A stretch of DNA of 64,000 nucleotides from Burkholderiaceae bacterium (GCA_026125795.1 JAHCKM010000004.1:124001-188000); one strand, 5' to 3'. Shown: positions 31,659 to 41,227, counted from the stretch's first letter. The notes: generated from the sequence alone by a model not told the origin. Made by a program: numbers and translations.

Positions 31659-34574
31659 ATGGCGCCAGTCCCCCTGCACGACCCCACCGCCGACCCGCAT
31701 GCCGGCGCCGCGCACGAGACGCGCAACACCACCTGCTACATGTGCGCGTGCCGGTGCGGCATCCGCGTGCATCTGCGCGACGGCGTGGTGCGCTACATCG
31801 ACGGCAACCCCAACCACCCGCTGAACCAGGGCGTGATCTGCGCCAAGGGCTCGTCGGGGATCATGAAGCAGTACTCCCCGGCACGGCTGACGCGGCCGCT
31901 CAAGCGCCGCGAGGGCGCGCAGCGCGGCGACGGCGACTTCATCGAGATCGAGTGGGAAGAGGCCTTCGCGACGCTGGCCGAGCGGCTGGCGACGATCCGC
32001 GCCACCGATCCGAAGCAGTTCGCGCTGTTCACCGGGCGCGACCAGATGCAGGCGCTCACGGGCCTGTTCGCACGCCAGTTCGGCACCCCCAACTACGCGG
32101 CGCACGGGGGCTTCTGCTCGGTCAACATGGCCGCGGGCCTGATCTACACGATCGGCGGATCGTTCTGGGAGTTCGGCGGCCCGGACCTCGACCGCGCCCG
32201 GCTGTTCGTGATGCTCGGCACCGCCGAGGACCACCACTCCAACCCGATGAAGATCGCGCTGGCCAAGTTCAAGCGCGACGGCGGGCGCTTCATCTCGGTC
32301 AACCCGGTGCGCACCGGCTACTCGGCCATCGCCGACGAGTGGGTGCCGATCCGCCCCGGCACCGACGGCGCCTTCCTGCTCGCGGTCATCCACGAGATCC
32401 TGCGCCTGGGGCTGTACGACCGCGACTTCGTCGTCCAGTACACCAACGGCGGCGAACTGGTGAACCTCGATGCCGCACACGACGAGTACGGCATGTTCGT
32501 GCGCACCGAGGTGCCGGCCGAGGAAGCCTGCTACGACCCGCAGAACAAGCTGTGGTGGGACCGGCACACGAACCAGGCGGTGGTCACGCACACGCCGGGC
32601 GCCGACCCGTACCTGCTGGGCGAGTTCAAGTTGTCCGACGGCACGCCGGTCAAGCCGGCGTTCCAACTGCTGCAGGAACGGGTCAAGGACTACACCGCCG
32701 AGTGGGCAGCGCAGATCACCGGCATCGCCGCCGACACGATCCGCCGCCTGGCGCACGAGATGGGCGTCACGGCGCGCGACCAGCGCATCGAGTTGCCGAT
32801 CGCGTGGACCGACGCCTGGGGCCGCGAGCACGACACCGTGACCGGCAATCCAGTGGCCTTCCACGCGATGCGCGGGCTGGCCGCGCACTCCAACGGCTTT
32901 CACACCGTGCGCGCGCTCGGCATTCTGATGTCGCTGCTGGGCACGATCGACCGGCCCGGCGGCTTTCGCCACAAGGCGCCGTTCCCGCGCCCGATCCCGC
33001 CGTGCGCGCGCACGCCCAACGATGCGCGCGCGGTGCGGCCGAACCGGCCACTCGACGGCATGGCGCTGGGCTGGCCGAGCGACCCCGACGACCTGTTCGT
33101 CAACGACGACGGCTCGCCGGTGCGCATCGACAAGGCCTTCTCGTGGGAGTACCCGCTGTCGGTGCACGGGCTGATGCACAACGTCATCACCAACGCCTGG
33201 CGCGGCGACCCGTACCGCATCGACACGCTGCTGATCTTCATGGCCAACATGTCGTGGAACTCCACCATGAACACGGTGGAGGTGCGCCGGATGCTGAACG
33301 ACCGCGACGAGAGCGGTCAATACAAGATCCCATTCCTGGTCGTCGCCGATGCGTTCCATTCGGAGATGACGGCGTTCGCCGACCTGATCCTGCCCGACAC
33401 CACCTACCTCGAGCGGCACGACGTGATGTCGATGCTCGACCGGCCGATCTCGGAGTTCAGCGGGCCGGTCGACGCGGTGCGTATCCCGGTACTGCCACCC
33501 AGCGGCCAGTGCAAGCCGTTTCAGGAGGTGCTGATCGAGCTGGGCACGCGGCTCAAGCTGCCCACCTTCGTCACCGCCGACGGGCAGCGCAAGTACCGCG
33601 ACTACCCGGACTTCGTCGTCAACTGGGAGACCGAGCCCGGCTCGGGCATCGGCTTCCTGGCCGGCTGGCGCGGCAAGGGCGGCGAGAAGTTCCTCGTCGG
33701 TGAACCCAACCCGCGGCAATGGGAGATGTACCAGCAGCACGACTGCGTCTTCCACCACGAACTGCCGCGCAGCTACCAGTACATGCGCAACTGGAACCAG
33801 GGTTACCTGGAGTGGTCGCGTGCCAATCGCATCACGCGTTATGCCGAGCCGATCCTGATCCACCTGTACTCCGAGGTGCTGCAGCGCTTTCGCACCGCGG
33901 CACAAGGCAAGGGCATCACGCGCAAGCCGCCCGAGCACCTGAAGCAACGGCTCGAGACCTACTTCGATCCGCTGCCGTTCTTCTACGAGCCGCTGGAGTC
34001 GCACGTCACCGACAAGCACCGGTACCCGCTGGCCGCAGTGACGCAGCGGCCGATGGCGATGTACCACTCGTGGGACTCGCAGAACGCCTGGCTGCGCCAG
34101 ATCCACACCTACAACCTGCTGCACATCAACACCCGGACCGCGCGCTCGCTGGGCATCGCCGACGGCGACTGGGTGTGGGTGGAGTCGCAATGGGGCCGGG
34201 TGCGCTGCAAGGCCGCGCATTCGCAGGCGGTGGAGCCGGGCACGGTGTGGACCTGGAACGCGATCGGCAAGGCACCGGGTGCGTGGAATCTCTCCACCGA
34301 CGCCAACGAGTCGCGCGACGGGTTCCTGCTCAACCACGTGATCAGCGAGGAGCTGCCGGTGCGCGGCAGCGATCAGCGGACCTCCAACTCCGACCCCGTC
34401 ACGGGCCAGGCCGCGTGGTACGACGTGCGCGTGCGCGTGGTCAAGGCCGATGCGACCGATGACGCGCACGCCGAGCCGCGCTTCGAGCCGATGCGCCGCT
34501 ATCCCGGCATGGCGGCGCGGCCGCACGAGCTGGCCGCAGCCTCGCCCGGCGCATCGACGAAAGCGGCCCCATGA
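31659..34574 (+). CDS. soeA: cytoplasmic sulfite:quinone oxidoreductase molybdopterin subunit
   Basis: 971 residues from the ATG at 31659; an upstream GTG at 31626 is possible. The N-terminal [4Fe-4S] site is Cys26-x2-Cys29-x3-Cys33 with Cys61 (GVICAKG). The rest is a bis-MGD oxidoreductase domain of the DMSO reductase family. There is no Tat signal, so it faces the cytoplasm as SoeA does. With SoeB and SoeC it oxidises sulfite to sulfate and reduces quinone, an alternative to the Apr/Sat route. Lack of a signal and the soeABC order argue against polysulfide or thiosulfate reductase. Confidence 0.92.
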   Translation: MAPVPLHDPTADPHAGAAHETRNTTCYMCACRCGIRVHLRDGVVRYIDGNPNHPLNQGVICAKGSSGIMKQYSPARLTRPLKRREGAQRGDGDFIEIEWEEAFATLAERLATIRATDPKQFALFTGRDQMQALTGLFARQFGTPNYAAHGGFCSVNMAAGLIYTIGGSFWEFGGPDLDRARLFVMLGTAEDHHSNPMKIALAKFKRDGGRFISVNPVRTGYSAIADEWVPIRPGTDGAFLLAVIHEILRLGLYDRDFVVQYTNGGELVNLDAAHDEYGMFVRTEVPAEEACYDPQNKLWWDRHTNQAVVTHTPGADPYLLGEFKLSDGTPVKPAFQLLQERVKDYTAEWAAQITGIAADTIRRLAHEMGVTARDQRIELPIAWTDAWGREHDTVTGNPVAFHAMRGLAAHSNGFHTVRALGILMSLLGTIDRPGGFRHKAPFPRPIPPCARTPNDARAVRPNRPLDGMALGWPSDPDDLFVNDDGSPVRIDKAFSWEYPLSVHGLMHNVITNAWRGDPYRIDTLLIFMANMSWNSTMNTVEVRRMLNDRDESGQYKIPFLVVADAFHSEMTAFADLILPDTTYLERHDVMSMLDRPISEFSGPVDAVRIPVLPPSGQCKPFQEVLIELGTRLKLPTFVTADGQRKYRDYPDFVVNWETEPGSGIGFLAGWRGKGGEKFLVGEPNPRQWEMYQQHDCVFHHELPRSYQYMRNWNQGYLEWSRANRITRYAEPILIHLYSEVLQRFRTAAQGKGITRKPPEHLKQRLETYFDPLPFFYEPLESHVTDKHRYPLAAVTQRPMAMYHSWDSQNAWLRQIHTYNLLHINTRTARSLGIADGDWVWVESQWGRVRCKAAHSQAVEPGTVWTWNAIGKAPGAWNLSTDANESRDGFLLNHVISEELPVRGSDQRTSNSDPVTGQAAWYDVRVRVVKADATDDAHAEPRFEPMRRYPGMAARPHELAAASPGASTKAAP

Positions 34575-34601
34575 GCCGCCGGGCCGCGCCCAAGGCGACA
34601 A

Positions 34602-34630
34602 CGCAGTTGCGGCGAAGACTCACAACTGCG
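34602..34630 (+). other. inverted repeat between soeA and soeB
   Basis: CGCAGTTG at 34602-34609 and CAACTGCG at 34623-34630 form a perfect 8-bp stem with a 13-base loop in the 112-base soeA-soeB gap. No T-run follows. It may affect mRNA processing or the subunit ratio; this is inference. Confidence 0.45.
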
Positions 34631-34686
34631 CGAAGCGCTTGTGATGTCGTAGCCAATACCGAAGCGCGCAGCGCGGAGGATGCGCA

Positions 34687-35421
34687 GTGAGCCGCCGTCA
34701 ACTCGCGCTCGTCATCGACCTCAACGTGTGCGTGGGTTGCCACGCCTGCGTGACGAGCTGCAAGGAGTGGAACGGCCAAGGCGCCGCCGGTCCGCTGAGC
34801 GACCAGAACCCTTACGGGCCCGACCCGAGCGGCACCTTCTTCAACCGCGTGCAGACCTTCGAGGTCGGCGAGTTCCCGCATACCGAGACGGTGCACTTTC
34901 CGAAGAGCTGCCTGCATTGCGAGGAGCCCCCGTGCGTGCCGGTGTGTCCCACCGGCGCCTCGTACAAGCGCGAGGAAGACGGCATCGTGCTGGTCGACTA
35001 CGACAGGTGCATCGGCTGCAAGTACTGCAGCTGGGCCTGCCCCTACGGCGCGCGCGAGCTCGACCAGAACCAACGCGTGATGAAGAAGTGCACGCTGTGC
35101 GTCGACCGCATCTACGACCCCAGGCTGCCGGAGGCCGACCGCATGCCGTCGTGCGTGAAGGCGTGCCCGACCTCGGCGCGCATCTTCGGCGACATCCACG
35201 ATCCACAGTCCGAGGCGTCGCGTGCGATCCGCGACAACGGCGGCTACGCACTGATGCCCGAATGGGGCACGGCGCCGGCCAACCACTACCTGCCGCGGCG
35301 CAAGACCCGGCTGCGCATCCACGAAGACGAGCTGGTGCGCGCCGACAACCCGCTGCGCGTCGAGGGCCACCTGCCGCAGCCGGCCGCAGGCAGCGCCACG
35401 TTCGAGGACGCGAGCTTCTAG
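34687..35421 (+). CDS. soeB: sulfite:quinone oxidoreductase Fe-S subunit
   Basis: 244 residues starting with GTG at 34687, with GGAGGATGCGCA upstream. It has four [4Fe-4S] motifs like DmsB: CVGCHACVTSCKEW, CLHCEEPPCVPVCP, CIGCKYCSWACP and KKCTLCVDR/CVKACP. It transfers electrons from SoeA to SoeC on the cytoplasmic side. Confidence 0.93.
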   Translation: MSRRQLALVIDLNVCVGCHACVTSCKEWNGQGAAGPLSDQNPYGPDPSGTFFNRVQTFEVGEFPHTETVHFPKSCLHCEEPPCVPVCPTGASYKREEDGIVLVDYDRCIGCKYCSWACPYGARELDQNQRVMKKCTLCVDRIYDPRLPEADRMPSCVKACPTSARIFGDIHDPQSEASRAIRDNGGYALMPEWGTAPANHYLPRRKTRLRIHEDELVRADNPLRVEGHLPQPAAGSATFEDASF

Positions 35422-35442
35422 CCGCGCCGCCGCACACCGCCC

Positions 35443-36429
35443 ATGCATCCCGCCTGGTCCGTCATCCTGCTCACCACGCTGATCGGCGCCGGCCAGGGCC
35501 TGTTCCTGGCGCTGGTCACGTTGCAGGTCCATGCGCTGGTGGGGCTGCTGCCGCCGGCCGCGGGGCGCGGCCTGTTCGTGGCCGGCAGTGCGGTGGCGCT
35601 GGTGCTGCTGATCGCCGGGCTCGCGGCGTCGTTCTTCCATCTCGGCCGGCCCGAGCGTGCGTGGCGCTCGGCGGCGATGTGGCGCACCTCGTGGCTGTCG
35701 CGCGAGGTGATCGTGCTGCCGGCTTTCATCGCGGTGGTGGCGCTGTATGGCGCGCTGCACGCCACCGGCTGGACGCCGCCATTGATGACCTCGGCGCAGG
35801 GACTCGCGGTCGACCTCGGCCTCGCCGTCGGTCTGGTCGGCACGTTGCTGGCATTCGCGCTGTTCATCTGCACCGGCATGATCTACGCGTGCCTGCGCTT
35901 CCTGGCCGAGTGGCACACGCCGCTGACGCCGCTGAACTACACGCTGCTCGGTGGGGCCTCCGGCTTCTCGCTGGCGGCAGGTCTGGCGGCGCTGGTCGAG
36001 CCGCAACGCGTGGCTTTCCTGGCCGGCTGGGCGATCGTGCTCACTGCATTGGGGGCGCTCGGCCGCCTGGCCGCGCTGCTGCGCAATGCGCGGCTGAAGC
36101 CACGCTCGACGATCCAGTCGGCGATCGGCATCAAGCACCCCCACGTGACGCAGCGCTCGATGGGCTTCATGGGCGGCTCGTTCAACACACGCGAGTTCTT
36201 TCACGGCGCCACGCCGCAATGGCTGCGTGTGGTGAAACCGGCATTCATCGCGCTTGCCTTTGTGCTGCCGATGGTCGGACTCGCCGTCGCGCGCGCGCGG
36301 CCCGTCGACGCCGCTGCCTGGCTCGCCGCCGCCTTCGTGGTGCAGTACATCGGCCTGCTCGCCGAGCGCTGGCATTTCTTCGCGCAGGCGAACCACCCGC
36401 AGAACCTGTACTACCAGGCGGTGTCGTGA
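35443..36429 (+). CDS. soeC: sulfite:quinone oxidoreductase membrane anchor
   Basis: 328 residues with about eight hydrophobic helices, DmsC/NrfD-type anchor. The motif FFHLGRPERAWRS is characteristic of DmsC. It binds quinone and anchors SoeAB. It starts 21 bases after soeB, and its stop shares one base with the next start (TGATG). Confidence 0.9.
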   Translation: MHPAWSVILLTTLIGAGQGLFLALVTLQVHALVGLLPPAAGRGLFVAGSAVALVLLIAGLAASFFHLGRPERAWRSAAMWRTSWLSREVIVLPAFIAVVALYGALHATGWTPPLMTSAQGLAVDLGLAVGLVGTLLAFALFICTGMIYACLRFLAEWHTPLTPLNYTLLGGASGFSLAAGLAALVEPQRVAFLAGWAIVLTALGALGRLAALLRNARLKPRSTIQSAIGIKHPHVTQRSMGFMGGSFNTREFFHGATPQWLRVVKPAFIALAFVLPMVGLAVARARPVDAAAWLAAAFVVQYIGLLAERWHFFAQANHPQNLYYQAVS

Positions 36430-37352
36430 TGCGCGCGCGTGCTGTCGGAGCCCTGTTGCTGCTGCTCGCGCAGTCGGCGCACGCCGGCCAGCCCGGCGGC
36501 GGCGCGCTGCCTTGGTGGGTGTGGCCGCTCGGGCTGTTCGTGGTCTGCTTCGTCATCGGCATCGTCGCGGTGCCCGCCGGCATCGGCGGCGGCACGCTGT
36601 TCGTGCCGATCGTCGGCAGCTTCTTTCCGTTTCACCTCGACTTCGTGCGCGGTGCCGGGCTGTTGGTCGCGCTGGCCAGTGCGCTGGCGGCCGGCCCGAC
36701 GCTGCTGCGCAGCGGGCTTGGCAGCCTGCGATTGGCGTTGCCGATGGCGGTGCTGGCGTCGGCGTCTTCCATCGGTGGCGCGATGCTCGGCCTGGCGATG
36801 CCGGCCGCGATCGTGCAGATGCTGCTCGGCACGCTGGTGCTCGGCATCGTGGCGCTGATGCTGGTGTCGAAGCACTCCGAGCATCCGCAGGTCGAGCGCC
36901 CCGACGCGCTGTCGCAGGCGCTCGCGCTGCATGGCGTGTTCGTCGATGGCGCATCACGCCGCACGGTGTCGTGGCAGGTGCACCGCAGCGTGCCGGGGCT
37001 GCTGGTGTTTCTCGGCATCGGCGTGCTGGCCGGCATGTTCGGCATCGGCGCTGGCTGGGCCAACGTGCCGGCGCTGAACCTGCTGATGGGCGCGCCGCTG
37101 AAGGTGGCCGCCGGAACCTCGAGCGTGGTGCTGTCGCTGGTCGATTCGGCGGCGGCCTGGGTGTACATCCACAAAGGCGCTGTGCTGCCGATGATCGCGG
37201 TGCCGTCGGTGGTGGGCATGATGCTCGGTGCCCGCATCGGCGCGCGGCTGCTCAGCGTGCTCAAGGGATCGGTGATCCGGCGCCTCGTGATCGCCGTGCT
37301 GCTGTTCGCCGGCGCCCGCGCCTTGCTCAAAGGCGCCGGGGTGTGGCCATGA
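36429..37352 (+). CDS. TSUP (TauE/SafE) family exporter
   Basis: 307 residues. A signal-like N-terminus is followed by about eight helices with the duplicated TSUP motif (VPAGIGGGTLFVPI; FGIGAGWANVPALNLL). TSUP proteins export sulfite, sulfoacetate or related anions. Its coupling to soeC and the downstream membrane gene suggests export of excess sulfite or sulfate; the substrate is inferred from context. Confidence 0.88.
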   Translation: MRARAVGALLLLLAQSAHAGQPGGGALPWWVWPLGLFVVCFVIGIVAVPAGIGGGTLFVPIVGSFFPFHLDFVRGAGLLVALASALAAGPTLLRSGLGSLRLALPMAVLASASSIGGAMLGLAMPAAIVQMLLGTLVLGIVALMLVSKHSEHPQVERPDALSQALALHGVFVDGASRRTVSWQVHRSVPGLLVFLGIGVLAGMFGIGAGWANVPALNLLMGAPLKVAAGTSSVVLSLVDSAAAWVYIHKGAVLPMIAVPSVVGMMLGARIGARLLSVLKGSVIRRLVIAVLLFAGARALLKGAGVWP

Positions 37353-37771
37353 AGAACCCCGGCGACGTGCTGGTTCAGCCGCCGGAGCAGGAACGCTACG
37401 CGCAGTGGCAGGCGTGGGGCACCCGCGCCGGGCTGGCGGTGCTGCTGCTGAGTTTCGCGGCCTATCTGCTGGGCCTCTCCGAGCCGCACATCGAGATGTC
37501 GCGCTTGCCCGAGTTGTGGGTCCACCCGGTGGACCGCTTCCTCGAGCTGTCGAACACGCCCACCGGCTGGGGCTGGCTCGCGCTGGTGCACCGTGGTGAC
37601 ATGGCGGGCCTGCTCGGCATCGCGATCCTGGCCGGCTGCTCGGTGGCCTGCCTGCTGGCGCTGGTGCCGCTGTACCTGGCGCGCGGCGACAAGGCCTTCG
37701 CCGCGGTGTGCGTGGCCGAGGTGATGGTGGTGGTGCTGGCCGCTTCGGGCTGGCTGATCGGAGTGCACTGA
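37349..37771 (+). CDS. small membrane protein coupled to the TSUP exporter
   Basis: 140 residues with three hydrophobic segments (AGLAVLLLSFAAYLLGL, GLLGIAILAGCSVACLLALV, VCVAEVMVVVLAASGWLI). An ATGA overlap with the exporter gene and an adjacent universal stress gene suggest one unit. It resembles the DUF1634-type proteins that accompany TSUP carriers, but I cannot confirm this. It is probably a partner or accessory of the exporter. Confidence 0.7.
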   Translation: MKNPGDVLVQPPEQERYAQWQAWGTRAGLAVLLLSFAAYLLGLSEPHIEMSRLPELWVHPVDRFLELSNTPTGWGWLALVHRGDMAGLLGIAILAGCSVACLLALVPLYLARGDKAFAAVCVAEVMVVVLAASGWLIGVH

Positions 37772-38610
37772 TGGCCGCACCGTTCGCTCGCTTGCTGCTG
37801 GCCACCGAGCACACCGAGTTCGATGCTGGTGCCGAAGCGCTGGCGCTGACGCTGGCGCGCCGGTGCGCGCTGCCGCTGGCCGCGGTGCTGCCGGTGGTGA
37901 GCAACCCGGAGTTCGAAGTCGCCGCGCCCCAACTGGCGGCCCGGGCGGACACCGAGGCGGCGCTGCGCCGCGATGCGCTGGAGGCGCTGGCGCGCGCGCA
38001 GGGGGTGGCGTTGGACGTTGCGGTGCGCCGCGGGCCCGAGCCGGATGTCGAGATCATCGACGAAGCGCGCCAACGTGGCGCCGATCTGATCGTGATTCGG
38101 CGCCGCGGCAAGCGCGGCTTCCTGGCCAAGCTGCTGGTTGGCGAGATGGTCAGCAAGGTCGCCGCACAAGCGCCGTGCAGCGTGCTGATCGTCCCGCGGC
38201 AGGCGCAGATGTGGACCCAGCGCGTGATGGTGGCGATCGATCCGCAGTCGCCGGACGACACCAGCCTCGCCCTGGCGGCGGGCATTGCGTCGGAATGCCA
38301 CCAGCCTTTGCGCGTGCTGTGTGTGGCCGGTGACGCGGCCGGGGCCGAGCACGCCGGGCGCGTGCTCGCAGCGCTGCAGCACCGGGCCGCCGCGATCTGC
38401 CCGGCCGTCGACGGCGAGGTGCGGGTCGGGCGTGCCGCGAGCGAGATCCTGCCGGCGGCCAAGGCCTGCAACGCCGATCTGCTGGTGATCGCGCGCCGGC
38501 GCGGCGATCGGCGGCCACGCATCGGCATCGGCGGCACCACGCAGAAGGTCATCGGACTGGCCGAGTGCCCGGTGCTGGTTCATGTCCATCCATCCCTCGG
38601 CAGCCCGTGA
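37771..38610 (+). CDS. tandem universal stress protein
   Basis: 279 residues with two UspA domains (about 1-145 and 150-279). Both end in the fold's typical segment (KVAAQAPCSVLIVP; KVIGLAECPVLVHVHP). The nucleotide-binding loop is degenerate (VIRRRGKRGFLAKLLVGEM). It starts immediately after the small membrane protein gene (TGATGG). Role in stress or signalling is unknown. Confidence 0.85.
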   Translation: MAAPFARLLLATEHTEFDAGAEALALTLARRCALPLAAVLPVVSNPEFEVAAPQLAARADTEAALRRDALEALARAQGVALDVAVRRGPEPDVEIIDEARQRGADLIVIRRRGKRGFLAKLLVGEMVSKVAAQAPCSVLIVPRQAQMWTQRVMVAIDPQSPDDTSLALAAGIASECHQPLRVLCVAGDAAGAEHAGRVLAALQHRAAAICPAVDGEVRVGRAASEILPAAKACNADLLVIARRRGDRRPRIGIGGTTQKVIGLAECPVLVHVHPSLGSP

Positions 38611-38616
38611 ATCGGT

Positions 38617-39243
38617 ATGAGCGACGCACTGAACTACCTCGTCAAGGCCCGCCCGCAGGCGATGGGGCACTACTTCGCCTTCCTCAAGGATTGCGGCAAG
38701 CACCTGGATCCGAAGACGCGCGACCTGATCTCGGTGATCACCAAGGTGCATGCGCAGACCGAACGCGGCTTTCGCCAGTACCTCGGCCGCGCGCTGCGCG
38801 ACGGCTGCACGCCGGCCGAGATCCTCGATGCGCTGCTGATGGCGTTTCCCGCGCTCGGGCTGGCCAAGATCGTGTGGGCGGTGGACATCCTGCTCGAGAT
38901 GGGCCTGCCGGAGTTCCAGCCGGCGGCGCTGGGTGCCGAGGGCAGGTGGCACGACGTGATGGCGATCACCGGCCTCGCGCCGGGCGGCGTGACACGCGTC
39001 GATTGCGATGGCCGAGGCTTGTTCGTGCATCACGGCGACGACGGCTGGAAGGTGTTCGACAGCCGCTGCCCGCACCAGACCACCAACATCCCGCACCTCG
39101 CACTGCAGGGCACGCAGCTGACCTGCCCGAAGCACGAGTGGTCGTTCGACGTGCGCACGGGGCGCTGCACCGCCAAGGGCGATCGGCCGCTGCACCAGTG
39201 GGAAAACAAGATCGTCGACGGACGTCTGCTGGCGCGCTGGTGA
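38617..39243 (+). CDS. carboxymuconolactone decarboxylase-like / Rieske 2Fe-2S fusion protein
   Basis: 208 residues. Residues 1-100 resemble the AhpD/carboxymuconolactone decarboxylase fold (YFAFLKDCGKHLDPKTRDLI, GCTPAEILDALLMAFPALG) but lack the CxxC redox pair. Residues 110-208 are a Rieske domain with Cys151-x-His153 and Cys170-x2-His173 (SRCPHQ, TCPKHEW). The second Rieske motif is complete, so a 2Fe-2S cluster is likely. It follows the universal stress gene after 6 bases. A role as electron carrier or sensor for the sulfite oxidation operon is inference. The arrangement is unusual. Confidence 0.85.
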   Translation: MSDALNYLVKARPQAMGHYFAFLKDCGKHLDPKTRDLISVITKVHAQTERGFRQYLGRALRDGCTPAEILDALLMAFPALGLAKIVWAVDILLEMGLPEFQPAALGAEGRWHDVMAITGLAPGGVTRVDCDGRGLFVHHGDDGWKVFDSRCPHQTTNIPHLALQGTQLTCPKHEWSFDVRTGRCTAKGDRPLHQWENKIVDGRLLARW

Positions 39244-39309
39244 CCACAGCGCGGCACGTGATCTCGACGAATCGACCGCCGCTTCAGGATTTTTCAACCG
39301 GAGACAACG

Positions 39310-40608
39310 ATGAACACCCCACGATCCCTGCTTCGATTCCTGCCGGCGGCTGCGGCCTGTTTGGCCGCCCCGGCGTTTGCGACCAACGGCTACCTGCCGC
39401 ACGGCTACGGCATGAAGGCCAAGGGCATGGGCGGCGCATCCACCGCATTGGCCGAAGACAGCCTCGGCGGCGCGACCAACCCGGCGGCGATGGTGTGGGC
39501 CGGTGCCCGCATGGATGTGGGGTTGGACGTCTTCATGCCCAAGCGCGACGCCGAGCGCAGCGGCGCGGGCGTCGCGTCGATCAACGGCAAGGTCGAGAGT
39601 GACAAGACACGCTTCTTCGTGCCGGAGTTCGGCTACAACCACATGGTCAACAGCGACCTGTCGGTGGGCGTCAGCGTCTATGGCCACGGCGGCATGAACA
39701 CCACTTATCCGCAGGGATCGTTCCAATGCCCGACCGGGCCGACCACGGTGGCGCCGGCCAACATGCTGTGCGGCAGCGGCACGCTCGGCGTGGACCTGTC
39801 GCAGCTGATCGTCGCGCCGACGCTGGCCTACAAAATCCATCCACGGCATGCGGTGGGCGTGGCGCTGCAACTGGGCTACCAGCGGTTCAAGATCGTCGGC
39901 GCACAAGCCTTCGCCGGCCTGAGCAGCGCACCGGCGAACGTCAGCAACAACGGCTACGACAGCTCCAGCGGCGTCGGTATCCAGGTGGGCTACCAGGGCC
40001 GCATCACCGACACGCTGAGCATCGGTGCGGCGTACGCGCCGAAGATGAACATGGGCCGCTTCGACAAGTACAGCGGCCTGTTCGCCGGCAACGGCGACTT
40101 CGACATCCCCGAGCACTACAGCGTGGGGCTCGCCTTCTCGCCGCTGCCGGCGTGGACCCTCGCGCTCGACGTCGGCCGCATCAACTACAGCGGCGTTCCC
40201 GCGGTCGGCAACCCGAGCTCGAACGCCGCGCCGCTCGGTGCGGCCAACGGGCCCGGTTTCGGCTGGCAGGACATCGACGTGTTCAAGCTCGGCGTGATCT
40301 GGCGCCTTAGCGACACCTGGACGCTGCGCGCTGGCTACAACCGCGGCGACAACCCCATCACCCCCGCCGACGTCACCTTCAACATCCTGGCTCCTGGCGT
40401 GATGAAGACACACTACACGGCCGGCTTCACCTACGCGCTGGCCAAGGACAGCGAGTTGACCGGTGCGCTGATGATCGCACCACGCCAAAGCGTCACCGGG
40501 CCCTCGATGTTCAACTCGCCGGCCTTCTTCGGGCCGGGCGGAGGCGGCAACGAGACCATCGGCATGAAGCAGACCAGCTTCGGCCTGTCGTGGGGACGCA
40601 GGTTCTAG
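39310..40608 (+). CDS. FadL-like outer membrane protein
   Basis: 432 residues. A signal peptide (LLRFLPAAAACLAAPAFA) precedes the N-terminal plug of the OMPP1/FadL/TodX family (TNGYLPHGYGMKAKGMGGAS, DSLGGATNPAAMVWAG). A beta barrel follows, ending in an aromatic C-terminus (SFGLSWGRRF). Such porins import hydrophobic compounds. Its place beside sox genes may mean uptake of hydrophobic sulfur or organic substrates. It has its own ribosome site (CCGGAGACAACG) and ends 7 bases before the convergent cytochrome gene. Confidence 0.9.
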   Translation: MNTPRSLLRFLPAAAACLAAPAFATNGYLPHGYGMKAKGMGGASTALAEDSLGGATNPAAMVWAGARMDVGLDVFMPKRDAERSGAGVASINGKVESDKTRFFVPEFGYNHMVNSDLSVGVSVYGHGGMNTTYPQGSFQCPTGPTTVAPANMLCGSGTLGVDLSQLIVAPTLAYKIHPRHAVGVALQLGYQRFKIVGAQAFAGLSSAPANVSNNGYDSSSGVGIQVGYQGRITDTLSIGAAYAPKMNMGRFDKYSGLFAGNGDFDIPEHYSVGLAFSPLPAWTLALDVGRINYSGVPAVGNPSSNAAPLGAANGPGFGWQDIDVFKLGVIWRLSDTWTLRAGYNRGDNPITPADVTFNILAPGVMKTHYTAGFTYALAKDSELTGALMIAPRQSVTGPSMFNSPAFFGPGGGGNETIGMKQTSFGLSWGRRF

Positions 40609-40615
40609 GGCCTGT

Positions 40616-41227
40616 TCATTTCAGTCCCGCGATGTAGGCCGACACGGCCTTGGCCTCGAGCTCGGTGAGCTTCGAGGCGACCGAGTGCATCACCGCGTTG
40701 TCGTTGGTGCGCTCGCGGGCGTTGAACTTCTTCAGCTGGTTCTCGATGTAGGCCGCGTGCTGGCCGGCCAGGCGCGGCAGCGTCTCGCTGCCCTGTCCCT
40801 TGGCGCCGTGGCACGAGGTGCACGCCGGCACGCCCGAGTACGGGTTGCCGCGGCTGAAGATGAACCATCCCACCTGCGCCAGCTCGCCGTCGGCCACCGG
40901 ATGCGACTGCGCCGGGCGCGACTCGAAGTAGCGGCCCAGCAGCGCAAAGTCGGCCGCCGACAGATCCCGCACCATCGGGCGCATCGTGTCGCTCTTGCGC
41001 CGGCCCGATTGGTAGTCGGCCAGCTGCCGCTCGATGTAGCCGGCATGCTGGCCGGCCAGCCGCGGGAAGACCGGGCTCGAGCTTTCACCATCGGTGCCAT
41101 GGCAGATGAAGCACTTGCCCTGGACGATCTCGAGCGCTCGCTCGGCATCCGGGGCCTGTGCGGCCGCGTTGCCGAGCCCGCCTGCCAGCAACAGCGCGAA
41201 GGCTCGTGCGACTGCCAGCGGCTTCAC
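40616..41227 (-). CDS. dihaem cytochrome c, c4/c553 type
   Basis: 203 residues starting from a GTG that overlaps the soxB stop (GTGA). It has a signal peptide (VARAFALLLAGGLGNAAAQA) and two haem motifs, CFICH and CTSCH, each followed by FPRLAGQHAGYIERQL-like repeats. It likely accepts electrons from SoxXA or SoxCD and passes them to the terminal oxidase. It is the last gene of the sox operon. Confidence 0.9.
   Translation of the reverse strand: MKPLAVARAFALLLAGGLGNAAAQAPDAERALEIVQGKCFICHGTDGESSSPVFPRLAGQHAGYIERQLADYQSGRRKSDTMRPMVRDLSAADFALLGRYFESRPAQSHPVADGELAQVGWFIFSRGNPYSGVPACTSCHGAKGQGSETLPRLAGQHAAYIENQLKKFNARERTNDNAVMHSVASKLTELEAKAVSAYIAGLK

Noticed and set aside
31467-34601. 1044-codon open frame on the minus strand opposite soeA
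   Set aside because: Same reason: antisense to a strongly motif-supported molybdoenzyme, with low-complexity composition and no recognisable domain.
34687-37352. 890-codon frame starting near soeB and ending as the TSUP exporter
   Set aside because: The part before 36429 is out of frame with soeB and soeC. The ATG at 36429 is supported by TGATG coupling and a signal-like N-terminus.
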